Part shown: in pieces, positions 42,560 to 51,507 of the stretch | Position numbering within the stretch: position 1 is the stretch's first letter | Layout: each line of letters begins with the position of its first letter | Assembly (NCBI RefSeq): GCF_000250675.2 | Contig: NC_018681.1 | Span: 4,154,001 to 4,218,000, forward strand | Direction of reading: 5' to 3' | DNA length: 64,000 nucleotides | Source: Nocardia brasiliensis ATCC 700358 | GTDB lineage: Bacteria; Actinomycetota; Actinomycetes; Mycobacteriales; Mycobacteriaceae | The notes under the pieces: model-generated | What the model saw: the letters and a program-made list of their open reading frames with translations, nothing else | The model's database searches: none | What the model was told of the DNA's origin: nothing | Position numbers and translations under genes: made by a program

Positions 42560-43458
42560 CCGCGGTGCTGGGCTTGGACATCGGCGGCTCGAAAACGATG
42601 GCCGTGCGAACCGAGGACGGGGTCGTGGTCGCCCAGGCGCGGGCGGGCAGCGCCAACGTGGCCTCGGTCGGCGCGGCGGCGGCCGGTCACCAGCTCGACC
42701 TGATCCTCGAGCGCGTCGGCGGCGACGGGATCCGGGCCGTGTGCGCGGGCGCGGCGGGGGCCGACACCCCGGAGGGTCGCGCGCGCCTGCAGGATCTGCT
42801 CGCGCAACGCCTGCCCGATGCGATGATTCGAGTGGTGCACGACAGTGAACTCGTCCTCGCGGCCGCGGGGCTCGACGAGGGCATCGCGCTCATCTCGGGC
42901 ACGGGCTCGGTGGCGTGGGGCAGGCACGCGGGCCGGACCGCCCGCGCGGGCGGCTGGGGCTACCTGCTGGGTGATCAAGGCAGCGGCTACTGGGTGGCGC
43001 GCGAGGCGGTGTGCCGGGCACTCGCCGCGGTGGATCGCGGCGCGCCCGCCGACCCGCTGGGCCGGGCGCTGGCCGCCGAATGCGGGCTGCGCTCGACCGA
43101 ACAACTGCTCGACCATTTCTACGACCACACCGACCGCAGATACTGGGCTCGGCGCGCTCGCGTGGTCATCGACATGGCGGCGACCGGCGATCCGGTCGGC
43201 CGGGAGATCCTGGCCGCGGCCGTCGCCGATCTGACCGACCTGGTCGGCACCGTCGCCGACCGACTGTCCTACGCCGGGCCGGTGATCGTGGCCGGCGGGC
43301 TCGCGGTGCACCAGCCGCTGCTGCAAGCCGAGCTACGGCGCGCGCTCGCCGGGCGCGGACTCGACGACGTGCGCGTGCTCGACGTCGACCCGGTGCACGG
43401 CGCGGTGCGACTGGCGCGGCAGCTGCCGGCCCGCAGCGCGACGGCCCTGCCCGGATAA
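42556..43458 (+). CDS. BadF/BadG-type sugar kinase (N-acetylglucosamine/glucosamine kinase-like)
   Basis: ASKHA-fold kinase of 300 residues: phosphate-1 motif 'GLDIGGSKTMA', phosphate-2 region 'LISGTGSVAWG', and 'WGYLLGDQGSGYW', which is typical of N-acetylglucosamine kinase-like BadF proteins. It should phosphorylate the imported sugar at C6. As there is no deacetylase gene here, glucosamine is as likely a substrate as GlcNAc. It is translationally coupled to the transporter gene. Confidence 0.88.
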   Translation: MTAVLGLDIGGSKTMAVRTEDGVVVAQARAGSANVASVGAAAAGHQLDLILERVGGDGIRAVCAGAAGADTPEGRARLQDLLAQRLPDAMIRVVHDSELVLAAAGLDEGIALISGTGSVAWGRHAGRTARAGGWGYLLGDQGSGYWVAREAVCRALAAVDRGAPADPLGRALAAECGLRSTEQLLDHFYDHTDRRYWARRARVVIDMAATGDPVGREILAAAVADLTDLVGTVADRLSYAGPVIVAGGLAVHQPLLQAELRRALAGRGLDDVRVLDVDPVHGAVRLARQLPARSATALPG

Positions 43459-43481
43459 AGCCTTCTACTTCGAGGAGTGAC

Positions 43482-44531
43482 ATGACCGACCAGGACAATC
43501 CCGGCGCCCTGATGGCGAGCGAGATTGCCGAACAACCCGCGGCGTGGCAGCGGCTGCTCACCGAGGGCACCGACGCCATCCGGCGCGCGGCCGCCCGAAT
43601 CGCGGAGTACCAGCCGCGATTCGTGCTGTTCGTCGCGCGCGGCACCAGCGATCACGCCGCGCTGTACGGCAAGTACCTGGTGGAGATTCAGCACGCGTTA
43701 CCCGCGGGCCTGGTCTCGCCGTCCACCATGACGATCTACGACAGCGCCCCGGACCTGCGAGACGTGCTGTTCGTCGCGGTGAGCCAGTCCGGCGGCTCAC
43801 CCGATCTGGTGCAGTCGGTGGAGGTGGCGCGGCGCCAGGGCGCGTTGACCGTGGCGCTCACCAACAACCCGGCCTCCGCGCTGGCCGCTGCCGCCGAGAT
43901 CCACGTCGACGTGCTGGCCGGTCCGGAACGCGCGGTCGCGGCGACCAAGTCTTATACCGCGGAACTGCTCGCGCTGTATCTGCTGCTCGACTACGCGCGG
44001 GGCGGCGACGGCGCGGGCACCGCCGAGCTGCCCGGCCTGGGCAGCCGGGTGCTCGATTCCGGTGCGGCCCTGGCCGGTGTGGCCCAGCGCTACCGGTTCG
44101 CCCAGCGACTCATCACCTCCGCGCGCGGGTACTCCTATCCGACCGCGCGCGAGGCGGCGCTGAAACTGATGGAGACGTCGTATCTTTCGGCGCAGGCCTT
44201 CTCCGGTGCGGATCTGCTGCACGGCCCGCTGGCCACCGTCGACCCGTCGGTGCCGGTGCTGGCGATCGTGCCGGACGGCGTGGGCGGACGCGCGATGCTG
44301 CCCGTGCTGTCCCGGCTCGCCGAGCTGCGCGCCGACGTATTCGGTGTCGGCACGGCCGACGCGCTGGCCGGGCTGTCCGGCGGCGTCACCCTGCCGGCCG
44401 GCATCCCCGAACCGCTGTCCCCGCTCGTGGAAATCCTGCCGCTGCAACAGCTCGCCCTGCACCTCGCGATCGCCCGCGGCGGCGACCCGGACCGCCCCCG
44501 TGGCCTGAAAAAGGTGACCGAAACCCTCTGA
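43482..44531 (+). CDS. SIS-domain sugar isomerase/deaminase (GlmS C-terminal-like)
   Basis: Protein of 349 residues with two SIS domains, equal to the isomerase half of GlmS without the glutaminase. 'VARGTSDHAALYGKYLVE' and 'VSQSGGSPDLV' bind the sugar phosphate, and 'ATKSYTAELLALYLLL' and 'KLMETSYLSAQAFSGADLLHGP' follow the GlmS pattern. Such enzymes turn glucosamine-6-P into fructose-6-P and ammonia, or act on related amino sugars. ATG 43482 follows 'cgaggag'. It ends the amino-sugar operon. Confidence 0.88.
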   Translation: MTDQDNPGALMASEIAEQPAAWQRLLTEGTDAIRRAAARIAEYQPRFVLFVARGTSDHAALYGKYLVEIQHALPAGLVSPSTMTIYDSAPDLRDVLFVAVSQSGGSPDLVQSVEVARRQGALTVALTNNPASALAAAAEIHVDVLAGPERAVAATKSYTAELLALYLLLDYARGGDGAGTAELPGLGSRVLDSGAALAGVAQRYRFAQRLITSARGYSYPTAREAALKLMETSYLSAQAFSGADLLHGPLATVDPSVPVLAIVPDGVGGRAMLPVLSRLAELRADVFGVGTADALAGLSGGVTLPAGIPEPLSPLVEILPLQQLALHLAIARGGDPDRPRGLKKVTETL

Positions 44532-44539
44532 GTCGCCGC

Positions 44540-45667
44540 TCATTCGCACAGCGCGTGGGTGAGCAGAGCGCGGATGTCGACGGTGGTGGGGGTGCCGGTG
44601 TAGGCGATGGTGATCGCGCGGGCGGGGGTGGCGCCGGCGATGGTCGAGAAGCCCGCAATGCCGCCGACGTGGCCCACATACTTTGTGCCGCAAGGGAGTT
44701 GGGTGTAGCCGACGCCGAGGCCGTAGGACATGCCGTCGCCGGATCCCATGTCCACACCGTCGAGCATCTGCGGCAGGAGTGCCGGCGGGACCACCGCTCC
44801 GCTCAGCAATGCGGTGTAGAAGCGGTTCAGGTCGGCTCCGGTGCTGACCAGCGCGCCCGAGGTCCACAGCGCCGAGGGTTCCACGCGGGTCGTGTCGGTG
44901 ACGACGCCGTCGATCGTGGCGTAGCCGTTCGGATGCGGTTCGCGCAGGCCGGTTTCGCCCGTCGCCGGCAGATAAGTGTCCGACATGCCCAGCGGCGTCA
45001 GGACCCGATCGCGTAGTTCGTCGGCGTAGCGGTGCCCGGTCACCGCTTCGATCAGCATTCCGGCGACGAGGTAATTGGTGTTGGTGTATTCGAATCGGGT
45101 GCCCGGCGCGAACTGCGCGGGATGAGCCGAGACCAGGGCGATTTGCTCCGCGGGCGTGAAGGTGCGGCCGTCGCGCGCCACCGTGTACTCGTTGATGTCG
45201 GGGGATTCTGCTGGTTGCGGCAGTCCGCTGCGGTGGCCTAGGACTTGGCGGACGGTGATGGCGCGTCCATCGATACCGTCCCCGGTGAGCAATCCCGGCA
45301 GATATGTGTCGATCGACTGTTCGAGGTCGACCCGGTGTTCGGCGACCAGTTGCAACACGATAGCGGCGGTGAACGTCTTGGTGATGCTGCCGACCCGGAT
45401 GAACTGCGGACGATCGGTGCCGATCGGCGCCGCCGCGGCGTTGTCGGCGACACCGGCGGTGAGGACCGTGCTGACATCGTTGCCGGTGAGTGTGGCCACG
45501 GCTCCGATCGCGCCGGAACCGATCAGCGCGTCCAGGTCGTCACGCACCCGGTCCGCGTCGATGCCGGCAACGGCAGGCGCGGAGGTCGGCGCGACCGAGG
45601 CCGTCGTGCAGGCGGACAGCAGCACCGACACAGTGCAGATCGGGAGGGCGAAGGCTCGAAACCACAT
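44540..45667 (-). CDS. Class C beta-lactamase / D-Ala-D-Ala carboxypeptidase-like lipoprotein
   Basis: Serine hydrolase of 375 residues with a lipoprotein signal (lipobox 'LLSAC', Cys20). All three catalytic motifs are present: S94-x-x-K97 ('GSITK'), Y194-x-N196 ('YTNTNY') and H-x-G near 331 ('GHVGG'). The family covers R61-type DD-peptidases, esterases and class C-like beta-lactamases; sequence alone does not separate them. ATG 45667 is chosen over an upstream in-frame start because it opens directly into the signal peptide. It is convergent with the amino-sugar operon, 8 bases apart. Confidence 0.88.
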   Translation of the reverse strand: MWFRAFALPICTVSVLLSACTTASVAPTSAPAVAGIDADRVRDDLDALIGSGAIGAVATLTGNDVSTVLTAGVADNAAAAPIGTDRPQFIRVGSITKTFTAAIVLQLVAEHRVDLEQSIDTYLPGLLTGDGIDGRAITVRQVLGHRSGLPQPAESPDINEYTVARDGRTFTPAEQIALVSAHPAQFAPGTRFEYTNTNYLVAGMLIEAVTGHRYADELRDRVLTPLGMSDTYLPATGETGLREPHPNGYATIDGVVTDTTRVEPSALWTSGALVSTGADLNRFYTALLSGAVVPPALLPQMLDGVDMGSGDGMSYGLGVGYTQLPCGTKYVGHVGGIAGFSTIAGATPARAITIAYTGTPTTVDIRALLTHALCE

Positions 45668-45738
45668 GGTCCGACCGTAGGAACCCAAGGCCCGCAGGCA
45701 CATTGCACCGCAGTACTACGGTGCCTCGAACTGGAGTA

Positions 45739-46182
45739 TCACACGGGGCGCTGGTCCATGACCGACCGCACGTGCGCGGCGATGTGCTGTTCGATCCTGG
45801 TGAGACAGTCGTAGCCCTGCTGGGTGCCGGAGACCCAGGCCGCCGTCATGCCGCCGACGACGTCGCGCGGCGCCGGGGCCTCGGGTTCGGCCGCTTGCGC
45901 GGCAGGTGCGGGCGGGGTCCAGGGAGAAACGGGCGGTTCGACGGGCGCCGGCGGGGCCTCGTAGATCGGCGGCTCCGGTACGGCTTCCGGCCCGCTGACC
46001 GGCGGTGGCACGAGGGGACGGCCGGACAGACCCGAGGTCGTGTGGTCCTGGCTCGTGGCGGAACGACCGGCCGGCGGTCCGTCGCGGTGGGTGCAGACCA
46101 GCGCGGTGAGTACAGCGGCGGTAGAGACCACGGCGAACTGCATCGTGACTTCGGACTTTCGTGGTGCGCGGTGTCTACCCAT
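45739..46182 (-). CDS. Small proline-rich membrane-anchored hypothetical protein
   Basis: Protein of 147 residues: basic start ('MGRHRAPRKSEV'), one hydrophobic helix ('FAVVSTAAVLTALVC'), then a Pro/Ala-rich extracellular stretch and a short C-terminal segment 'GYDCLTRIEQHIAAHVRSVMD'. It may be held in the membrane and reach across the cell wall. No family recognised. It is 71 bases from the class C hydrolase gene on the same strand. Confidence 0.65.
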   Translation of the reverse strand: MGRHRAPRKSEVTMQFAVVSTAAVLTALVCTHRDGPPAGRSATSQDHTTSGLSGRPLVPPPVSGPEAVPEPPIYEAPPAPVEPPVSPWTPPAPAAQAAEPEAPAPRDVVGGMTAAWVSGTQQGYDCLTRIEQHIAAHVRSVMDQRPV

Positions 46183-46555
46183 CGGCTGCTTTCCCTCGAA
46201 TACCCGTCGGGTCTGAGAGTTTATGGAGCGCAATCGATTCGGACCAGAAATGTTAGCGTTTCTGTAAACGAGTTAAGTGCCACCGACACTGTCCCCGGGG
46301 CGCCGTCGAGATCAGTTGCCACGGTCGCCGGTCGATGCGCCCGACCTGCGGGTTCCCCGTTTGCTCGCCAGCCGTCGCGCATTACCGCCGCATACGGTGG
46401 CATTTTCCGCGTAAATACTCGGTTGCGATTGAAATCGATCATGCCGGGTAGATCAAAGGAGCACTATGGGGTCTTGACGCCGGACTCGATGATTTCCACA
46501 ACAGCTGTTTGTCTCGATGTACGCAACATCCGTGGCATTGCGAAGGAGGAAACCC
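46183..46555. other. Divergent intergenic region
   Basis: These 373 bases lie between the proline-rich protein gene and the small glycine-rich gene and are AT-richer than their surroundings. They contain one short inverted repeat, cgttt-ctgt-aaacg at 46257-46270. I see no gene; both promoters should lie here. Confidence 0.5.
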
Positions 46556-46816
46556 ATGGAATGGCTTCTGGGATTACTGGGCGGGGTGGTCGGTGGCGGG
46601 ATCGGTGGTTCGAAGAACCCGCTCGGCCCCGTGGTGAACGGTGCGGCGGGTGCGGTCGGTGGCGGCATCACCGGCGGGATCATCCAGGCCGCGACAGGTA
46701 GCGGGCTGGACTTCGGGCAGATCCTCGCCCAGGTCGCCGGCGGCGGTGTGGTGGGCGCCGTGCTGTCCGCGATCATCGGCGTGGCCACCAAACCGAAGGC
46801 CGGCGAAGTTCGCTGA
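46556..46816 (+). CDS. Small glycine-zipper hydrophobic protein
   Basis: Protein of 86 residues, about one third glycine, with three hydrophobic segments built on GxxxG-type repeats ('LLGLLGGVVGGGIGG', 'GGGITGGIIQAA', 'VAGGGVVGAVLSAIIG'). It has few charges before the 'KPKAGEVR' tail and no signal peptide. ATG 46556 follows a perfect 'aaggagg' site, so strong expression is likely. It could be a small membrane stress protein or a pore-forming, bacteriocin-like peptide. It is 61 bases upstream of the LGFP gene. Confidence 0.75.
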   Translation: MEWLLGLLGGVVGGGIGGSKNPLGPVVNGAAGAVGGGITGGIIQAATGSGLDFGQILAQVAGGGVVGAVLSAIIGVATKPKAGEVR

Positions 46817-46877
46817 CCGACAGCTTCGAGATTGCCTGCAAGTGCTAGCCCTGTCGCCCCTTGTGAGGAGTCTTTCG

Positions 46878-47855
46878 ATGAAGAGCTTGAAGAAATCCCT
46901 ATCCGCCATCGCGTTCGCCGGCGGATTGATCGCGACGTTCGGCGCCGGTGTGCTGCTGAGCCCGAGCGCCGGCGCGCAGCCGGCCGACGCGGACGCCGCG
47001 ATCACCGCGCACTACGACGAGAAGGGCGGCGCAGCCACGCCGCTCGGGGAAAAGGTCGGCGCCGTCTATGCTTTCGGGCCGGACGGGGCCGCACAGGATT
47101 ATCGCGGCGGAAAGATCGTCTACTCGCCGGAGACCGGCGCGAAGGTGATGTACGGCGCGATCCTGGACAAGTATCTCGCGCTCGGCGGTGCGAGCACCGA
47201 TATCGGCTATCCGGTGAACGACGAGTCCGACGCTCCGGTCGCGGGCACCGCGCGCTACAGCGAGTTCTCCGCCGCGGACGGTGCGACCATCCAGTGGAGC
47301 CCGCAGAACGGGGCGTGGCTGGTGCGCGGCCCGATCCGGAGCGCGTGGTCGCATCTGAAGGCGACCGACGGTCCGCTGGGTAGCCCGACCTCCGACACCA
47401 CGGTGGCCGACGGCGTCTACACCCAGACCTTCAGCGGCCAGAACGGCAACCCGGTGCAGATCCGCTGGAGCAAGGCCGACGGTTTCGCCACCGTGCCGCC
47501 CGAGATCGCGGGTCAGTTGAGCGGGCTGGATGTGTCGGCGCCCGGTGCGGCCCCCGGTTCGGTGGTGTCCGGCGGTAATCCGGAGCCGGCGACCGAGGCC
47601 AAGTCCGATTCCGATTCGGGGTCGAGTTCGAACGCCAAGTGGTGGGCGCTGCCGATCGGTCTGGTGATCGCGGCGATCGCCGGTGCGCTCGCGGCCATGG
47701 TGGGCCGTGGCGGATCCGGCCACACCGCGTCCGGGCGAGGCCGGGGCACGCCGGTGGCGGCGGGCAGCGCGGCCGCGGCACGCCCCCGTGGCGGATCGCA
47801 TGTCGCCACCCCGGAGGAGGCGCATACCCGCATGGGCACCACCCGCAATCCCTGA
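46878..47855 (+). CDS. Secreted LGFP-repeat cell-wall protein with C-terminal membrane anchor
   Basis: Protein of 325 residues: Sec signal ('AIAFAGGLIATFGAGVLL', cleavage near 'AGAQPA'), then LGFP repeats ('LGEKVGAVYAFGPDGAAQDYRGGKIVYS', 'IGYPVNDESD', 'LGSPTSDTTVADG'), a Ser/Asp linker, one membrane helix ('WALPIGLVIAAIAGALAAMVG') and a basic Gly/Arg tail. LGFP repeats are found in wall-associated proteins of mycolic-acid bacteria and are thought to bind the envelope. ATG 46878 follows 'gaggag'. Confidence 0.88.
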   Translation: MKSLKKSLSAIAFAGGLIATFGAGVLLSPSAGAQPADADAAITAHYDEKGGAATPLGEKVGAVYAFGPDGAAQDYRGGKIVYSPETGAKVMYGAILDKYLALGGASTDIGYPVNDESDAPVAGTARYSEFSAADGATIQWSPQNGAWLVRGPIRSAWSHLKATDGPLGSPTSDTTVADGVYTQTFSGQNGNPVQIRWSKADGFATVPPEIAGQLSGLDVSAPGAAPGSVVSGGNPEPATEAKSDSDSGSSSNAKWWALPIGLVIAAIAGALAAMVGRGGSGHTASGRGRGTPVAAGSAAAARPRGGSHVATPEEAHTRMGTTRNP

Positions 47856-47869
47856 TCGCGGGCACGCCG

Positions 47870-47902
47870 TGGGCTCCCGGGGACGAAACCCCCGGGAGCC
47901 CA
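47870..47902. terminator. Bidirectional hairpin terminator between convergent genes
   Basis: Perfect 13-base-pair stem ('tgggctcccgggg' arm) with a 7-base loop, between the LGFP gene and the convergent monooxygenase gene. No T tract. Confidence 0.8.
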
Positions 47903-47912
47903 GGCGTATTCG

Positions 47913-49427
47913 CTATCCGGCCGCAGGCGTGCCCCGATCGGCTCGTGCCGCGGCGGCGAACTCGAAGGCCGCGGGTTCGGGCTTGCGCGTCGCACGCCAG
48001 TAGCTCGTGCCGGTGCCCGCCCAGGACTGTCGGTTATGGCCGGTGTGGTCGAGGAACCAGCTGTGGCAGCCGCCGGACACCCACACGGACCGGTCGAGTT
48101 TGCCGTGCAACCAGGTGTTGAACTCGTCCTGTTTCGCGCCGCTCACTTCGATCCGGGTGGCACCCCGGTTCTGCATCAGCCGCAGGCACTGCACGATGTA
48201 GCGGACCTGCGCCTCGATGAGGAACACGATCGACTGGGCGCCACCACCGGAATTCGGGCCCATGATCATGAAGAAGTTCGGGAAGCCCGCCACGGTCATG
48301 CCGAGGTAGGCCTGCATGCCGTCGCGCCAGGCGTCCTGGATGGTGAGCCCGTCGCGACCGACGATGTGTTCGGTCGCGCACCGGTTGTCGGTGGCGAACC
48401 CGGTGCCGAGCACGATCACGTCCGCCTCGTGCAGCACGCCGTCGGTGGTGCGGATTCCGGCCTCGGTGAATTCCTCGATGCCCGCGGTCACCAGGCTGAC
48501 ATCGGGTCGTTGCAGCGCCGGAAAGAAGTCGCTGGAGAACAGGATTCGCTTACAGCCGAAGGTGTGCGTGGGCGTGAGCCGGGCGCGCAGTTCGGGGTCG
48601 GGCACCTGCTTCTTCAGATGGTGCAGCGCCACGAACTTCAGCAGAAAGTTCCAGCGGGGGTGGAAGTAACCGTAGACCGGCGCCTCGTGCAGCCAGAAGG
48701 CGAAGTTGCGGTAGATCTTCATGAGCCCGGGGAAGGCCTTGAACATGCGCTGTTCGACGTTGCTGACCGGACGGTCCATCTTCGGCATCACCCAGTGCGC
48801 GGACCGCTGGAACACCTCGACATGGGCTGCGGTGCCGGCGATCTGGGGCGCCAGCTGCACGCCGCTGGAGCCGGTGCCGATCACCGCGACCCGTTTGCCG
48901 GTGAGGTCCACCGAGTGATCCCATTGCGCGGAATGGAAGACCGGGCCGGTGAAATTCTCTCGCCCGGCGAACTCCGGGATGTTCGGCACGTGCAGCGCAC
49001 CGTGTGCGGCGACCACGGCCCGCGGCCGATACTCCTCGCCGTCGGCGGTGCGGACCACCCACCGGTCCGCGGCGGCGTCGAATTCATAGGACACCGCCTC
49101 GGATCGGAAGCGGATATAGGGTTCGATCCCGTAGTCTTTGACGACTCGTTTGATGTAGTCGAGGATTTCCGGTTGCGGTGCATACATTCGGCTCCAACCG
49201 GTGTGCGGCGCAAAGGAATACGAGTACATCATCGACATGATGTCGCAACCGCAGCCCGGATAGGTGTTCTCGCGCCATACCCCGCCCACGCCGTCGGCCT
49301 TCTCGAGGATGACGAAATCACGTTCGCCCGCCTCCAGCAGCTTGATCGCCATCGCGACACCGGCGAATCCGGTGCCGACGATGAGAACATTCGGGGACGC
49401 CGTGCTCACCTGATCGTTCGATGCCAT
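47913..49427 (-). CDS. Flavin-containing Baeyer-Villiger monooxygenase
   Basis: FAD- and NADPH-dependent monooxygenase of 504 residues. It has the FAD Rossmann motif 'GTGFAG' near 20, the type I BVMO fingerprint FxGxxxHxxxW in 'FTGPVFHSAQWD' near 159, and the NADPH motif 'GTGSSG' near 187. It should insert oxygen next to a carbonyl or oxidise a heteroatom; Nocardia and Rhodococcus carry many such enzymes for steroid, terpene and ketone breakdown. ATG 49427 follows 'aaaggtg'. No partner genes nearby define its substrate. Confidence 0.92.
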   Translation of the reverse strand: MASNDQVSTASPNVLIVGTGFAGVAMAIKLLEAGERDFVILEKADGVGGVWRENTYPGCGCDIMSMMYSYSFAPHTGWSRMYAPQPEILDYIKRVVKDYGIEPYIRFRSEAVSYEFDAAADRWVVRTADGEEYRPRAVVAAHGALHVPNIPEFAGRENFTGPVFHSAQWDHSVDLTGKRVAVIGTGSSGVQLAPQIAGTAAHVEVFQRSAHWVMPKMDRPVSNVEQRMFKAFPGLMKIYRNFAFWLHEAPVYGYFHPRWNFLLKFVALHHLKKQVPDPELRARLTPTHTFGCKRILFSSDFFPALQRPDVSLVTAGIEEFTEAGIRTTDGVLHEADVIVLGTGFATDNRCATEHIVGRDGLTIQDAWRDGMQAYLGMTVAGFPNFFMIMGPNSGGGAQSIVFLIEAQVRYIVQCLRLMQNRGATRIEVSGAKQDEFNTWLHGKLDRSVWVSGGCHSWFLDHTGHNRQSWAGTGTSYWRATRKPEPAAFEFAAAARADRGTPAAG

Positions 49428-49630
49428 GGTTCACCTTTACTCGACTGAGGGCCGCGTCCGGGTGCGGGACCTGCGCGGTCGACCTTCCGACGATGTGCCG
49501 ACCCTCGGAATGCGCACTGCCGACGAATGATTCGGCTGCGGGATGGACCGATTACACCACAGCGCGCCGCCTGCCGCATGTCGAATCGCGCGCGTGGTCG
49601 TGGGCTCGGTTCGGCACCCCGCATCGCGAA

Positions 49631-50842
49631 TCATGGTGTGCTGATTGGTGTTCGGATCGTCGCGGTGAGGTCCGTGGCGTGCAGCAGCGATTTCGCGTGC
49701 TGCCACTGCCGGACCAGGGTCTGCTCGTCGGGGACGTCGGTGCCGCGCGCGGTCGGCTCGCCCGCCGTCTCGGTACCGTCGGCGAGCCGGCGCGCGGCCA
49801 GCACCAATTCGGCGACCATTCGGATATGTTCCTGTTCGTCTTCGACGACGGTGTTCTCGATCAATTCGTCGACCGGCGCCGGCAGCGGCAGGACATATCG
49901 AGCGACGATTTCGGCCGCGTCGTGGATTTCCATTCGCCTGCGGTGCAATCGTTCCTGCGGCGAGACATTCCAGCTGTCCGCCCGTTTGAGCCGGAAGACC
50001 ACCTGCGGCGCGGCGGCGGTGAGGTCGCGCCAGATCGGATACACCCGGCGCGCGGCGCGTGATTCCCGATCGAGCCGCAGCAACTGCACGATCGCCTGCG
50101 CCGAGGACGGCACATACACCATGACCAGGGCGGCGAACACGAACAGCCCGGGCTCGCCGGAGGTGAATCCGTCGGCGACGAGCTGGAAGGTGCCGCGCGT
50201 GAACGTATTGCCCACGCCGATGGCATCCGCCGCCGCGGCGACCGCCATCAGGAAGACAGGCAGTGAGCTGGCGACACCGAAGCAGACGAGCGCGGCGACG
50301 GTGAATCGTTCCCACAGGGTGTTCGTCCGCCATACCGTGCCGCGAACCTTCAACACGTAGTAGTACCCGGAAACGATCACGGGCAGGGCCGAATACAGTC
50401 CGATGTAGATGCCGAAACGCCAGCCGCCGTATTCGGCGATGGACGTCAGGCCGTGGGCGCGGGCGGGCGCGCTGAGCGCGAAGAATATCAGGCCGATCGC
50501 GGCGGAAAGGCCCAGCACGACCTTGAACCGGGTGCGGTAGCGGACGGGGCCGTTCTCGTGCAGCAGCGCCATCCCGAGACCGAAGGCCCAGGCGGTCACC
50601 GTCAGCCAGTGCCAGGCGTCGAACACCGTGGGCAGGCCGCCGGGCACGACCTTCGCCACCTGCCGTGCGATGATCGGCTCACGCAGCAGCGCCGCCGCGG
50701 CGTCGAAGCCGAGCAGGGTGTTGATCAAGCGGCCGAACAGCGTCGTGTGCAGGGTCGACGCCAGCCGGATCAGGGTGATGGCGACGATGAACACCGTTGC
50801 CGAGATGGTGATCCAGGGCGACAGCTGGGTGTTCGGCCACAT
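49631..50842 (-). CDS. MAB_1171c / DUF6545-type membrane protein (putative transporter)
   Basis: Membrane protein of 403 residues with about seven helices in the first 260 residues, then a cytoplasmic domain. The segment 'YPIWRDLTAAAPQVVF' followed by 'RLHRRRMEIHDAAEIVARYV' resembles the DUF6545 domain of MAB_1171c-type proteins ('RRVIEIRDG...LRPY'). These are called putative transporters and are often encoded beside an ImmA/IrrE-like peptidase and an XRE regulator, as here. The gene starts 3 bases after the peptidase stop, so the two are coupled. Substrate unknown; a small peptide is my inference. Confidence 0.82.
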   Translation of the reverse strand: MWPNTQLSPWITISATVFIVAITLIRLASTLHTTLFGRLINTLLGFDAAAALLREPIIARQVAKVVPGGLPTVFDAWHWLTVTAWAFGLGMALLHENGPVRYRTRFKVVLGLSAAIGLIFFALSAPARAHGLTSIAEYGGWRFGIYIGLYSALPVIVSGYYYVLKVRGTVWRTNTLWERFTVAALVCFGVASSLPVFLMAVAAAADAIGVGNTFTRGTFQLVADGFTSGEPGLFVFAALVMVYVPSSAQAIVQLLRLDRESRAARRVYPIWRDLTAAAPQVVFRLKRADSWNVSPQERLHRRRMEIHDAAEIVARYVLPLPAPVDELIENTVVEDEQEHIRMVAELVLAARRLADGTETAGEPTARGTDVPDEQTLVRQWQHAKSLLHATDLTATIRTPISTP

Positions 50843-50845
50843 GCG

Positions 50846-51388
50846 TCACAACTCTCTCAACATCGGGTCGCGGCGCGGTCCGACGGTCCGCGCGCGGAAG
50901 CTGATCAAGGTCGCCAGCAGCTCGGCTTCGTACTCTTCGACCGAGGCGTAGCTCGAGGCGCCGCGCGCGGCGCGAACCATGGACAGGTCGATGGCGTCGT
51001 TCAACGCGACCTCACTGGTCAGCGTCTTCCATTCGACCGAGGACAGCGAGGTGTCCTGGCCGTGGCCGAGCAGCATGTGGCTGACCTCGTGCAGGGCCAC
51101 GTGCAGTTCGACCGCCGGGTCCGAGGACTGCCTGAGGAAGATCACGTCGTAGTCCTTGCAGGCCAGCCACAGTCCGCACAGCCCCACCGGTGCGGTGGGC
51201 GGCAGCAGCAACCGCACGATGCGCCGCCCGCGCGTGCGTTCGACGCACGCGATGAACTCCTCGATGGTCCAGTCCGTCGGCAACTCGAGACTGTCGACCA
51301 GCGCTTGCAGGCGAGCCCGCGTGGAGGTCTTGCCGCGAGTGGGCTTCCACGTGAGGGTGGAGGCCTTGCGCCGGAACAGTTTCAACAT
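50846..51388 (-). CDS. ImmA/IrrE-type metallopeptidase
   Basis: Protein of 180 residues with a zinc HExxH motif at H100-H104 ('LHEVSHMLLGHG') and a likely third ligand in 'YEAELLA' further on. ImmA cleaves the ImmR repressor and IrrE cleaves DdrO, both XRE proteins, so the XRE regulator encoded upstream on the same strand is a possible target. A peptide precursor is an alternative. ATG 51388 follows a strong 'gaggagg' site. It is coupled to the DUF6545 gene downstream. Confidence 0.88.
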   Translation of the reverse strand: MLKLFRRKASTLTWKPTRGKTSTRARLQALVDSLELPTDWTIEEFIACVERTRGRRIVRLLLPPTAPVGLCGLWLACKDYDVIFLRQSSDPAVELHVALHEVSHMLLGHGQDTSLSSVEWKTLTSEVALNDAIDLSMVRAARGASSYASVEEYEAELLATLISFRARTVGPRRDPMLREL

Positions 51389-51507
51389 GTCACTTGCCTC
51401 CTCGTTCGAGTGAGGCGATCCGCGTCAGTGAGGTCCGACCCGTCGGCATTACCGCTGGTAAGAGCTGCTGCGTCGAGGCCGGTGGAATGCAGATCGTATG
51501 CGTTCAC
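51382..51507 (-). CDS. Possible 41-residue peptide gene overlapping the ImmA-like start
   Basis: From GTG 51507 a frame of 41 codons ('VNAYDLHSTGLDAAALTSG' onward) ends inside the first codons of the peptidase gene. Its ribosome site is excellent: GGGGGAGG five bases before the GTG. The coding bias is weaker than in neighbouring genes (about 60 per cent GC at third positions). It could be a leader peptide for translational coupling, or the substrate of the cassette. Expression is not shown. Confidence 0.4.
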   Translation of the reverse strand: MNAYDLHSTGLDAAALTSGNADGSDLTDADRLTRTRRQVTC

